Source: an uncultured Planctomycetaceae bacterium (GTDB taxonomy: Bacteria > Planctomycetota > Planctomycetia > Pirellulales > UBA1268). Taken from it: a stretch of 14,287 nt of DNA. The stretch lies in the NCBI GenBank assembly GCA_903885855.1, contig CAISKG010000403.1, positions 1 through 14,287 of the forward strand, in the 5' to 3' direction. Positions 14,173 through 14,287 of the stretch are shown piece after piece. How positions within the stretch are numbered: position 1 is the first letter of the stretch; the number at the start of each line of letters is the position of its first letter. The notes under the pieces were generated by a model. That model did not search any database, was not told the origin of the DNA, and saw only the letters and a list, made by a program, of their open reading frames with translations. The position numbers were made by a program, and so were the translations under genes.

Positions 14173-14192
14173 GCGGCGGCACACGCCGCCGC
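14173..14192 (-). terminator. Perfect hairpin just downstream of tRNA-Arg
   Basis: GCGGCGGC and GCCGCCGC form an 8-bp perfect stem with a 4-nt loop, beginning 20 nt after the 3' end of the tRNA on the minus strand. It probably ends the tRNA transcript. A U-tract is lacking, as with the other hairpins in this window. Confidence 0.45.
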
Positions 14193-14212
14193 GGGCCGAG
14201 CAAGGATCGGAG

Positions 14213-14286
14213 TACGCCCGGCTGGGATCGAACCAGCGACCCTGGGATTAGAAATCCCATGCTCTATCCGACTGAGCTACGGGCGC
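14213..14286 (-). tRNA. tRNA-Arg (anticodon TCT)
   Basis: The 74-nt cloverleaf is complete. On the minus strand: acceptor GCGCCCG with CGGGCGT, D stem GCTC/GAGC, anticodon stem TGGGA/TCCCA around the loop TTTCTAA (anticodon TCT, reading AGA), a 5-nt variable loop GGGTC, and T stem GCTGG/CCAGC around TTCGATC. The discriminator base is A. CCA is not encoded. The first acceptor pair would be a G1-U72 wobble instead of the usual G-C. The tRNA starts one base from the right window edge. Confidence 0.96.
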
Positions 14287-14287
14287 G

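Larger units (their letters stand above)
13926..14212. other. Intergenic region between the surface protein gene and tRNA-Arg
   Basis: These 287 bp show no gene I can support. They hold a 5-6 bp inverted repeat CCGCTC/GAGCGG at 13995-14008 (about 70 nt upstream of the surface protein start), a small GCACG/CGTGC hairpin at 14103-14116, and the strong hairpin at 14173-14192. A promoter for the surface protein gene should lie here but no clear -35/-10 pair stands out. Confidence 0.4.

Noticed and set aside
14173..14286. Possible integration site at the tRNA-Arg gene.
   Set aside because: No integrase, no repeated 3' tRNA fragment and no mobile genes are in the window.

Overview
The window reads as chromosomal DNA of a high-GC planctomycete, most likely in or near the Pirellulales. 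The basis is the gene content: a PSCyt1/PSCyt2/PSD1 secreted cytochrome next to a DUF1501 protein, a DUF1080 lectin-like hydrolase, a Tat-exported Rossmann-type protein, and a surface protein with an LEPR-type N-terminus. These families are characteristic of that phylum. Third codon positions are almost all G or C, so the non-coding strands carry very long spurious open frames. I set those aside on domain content.

Layout. (1) Positions 1-357, minus strand: the 5' part of a gene for an exported outer-membrane beta-barrel-like protein, cut by the window edge. (2) 466-4516, minus strand: a two-gene unit, PSD1-type cytochrome followed by DUF1501, overlapping by 11 nt. (3) 4517-4812: a divergent intergenic region with a perfect 8-bp-stem palindrome and a sigma-54-like -24/-12 motif. 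(4) 4813-10526, plus strand: a tight five-gene operon encoding DUF1080, a GH33-like sialidase with all catalytic residues, a creatininase-family amidohydrolase, an MFS transporter and a Tat-exported Gfo/Idh/MocA-like protein. It ends in a strong GC hairpin. (5) 10602-11746, plus strand: two overlapping membrane-protein genes, YhhN/TMEM86-type and ABA4-like. (6) 11769-13925, minus strand: a 718-aa surface protein with a duplicated N-terminal module and four Ig-like repeats, convergent with (5) and sharing a hairpin over both stop codons. (7) 14213-14286, minus strand: tRNA-Arg(TCT) with a perfect hairpin just downstream.

How the genes may work together (inference). The plus-strand operon looks like a small glycan or glycoside module. 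An exported sialidase and an exported DUF1080 (3-keto-glycoside hydrolase family) protein would act outside the cytoplasm. The Tat-exported Rossmann-like protein might supply or handle oxidised sugar. The creatininase-family enzyme, which has no signal peptide, would act in the cytoplasm on what the MFS transporter imports. The divergent cytochrome/DUF1501 pair may be co-controlled through the shared 296-bp region. No sialic-acid catabolic genes (nanA, nanE, nanK) are in view, so the substrate remains open. No CRISPR array, transposase, integrase or phage gene is visible.
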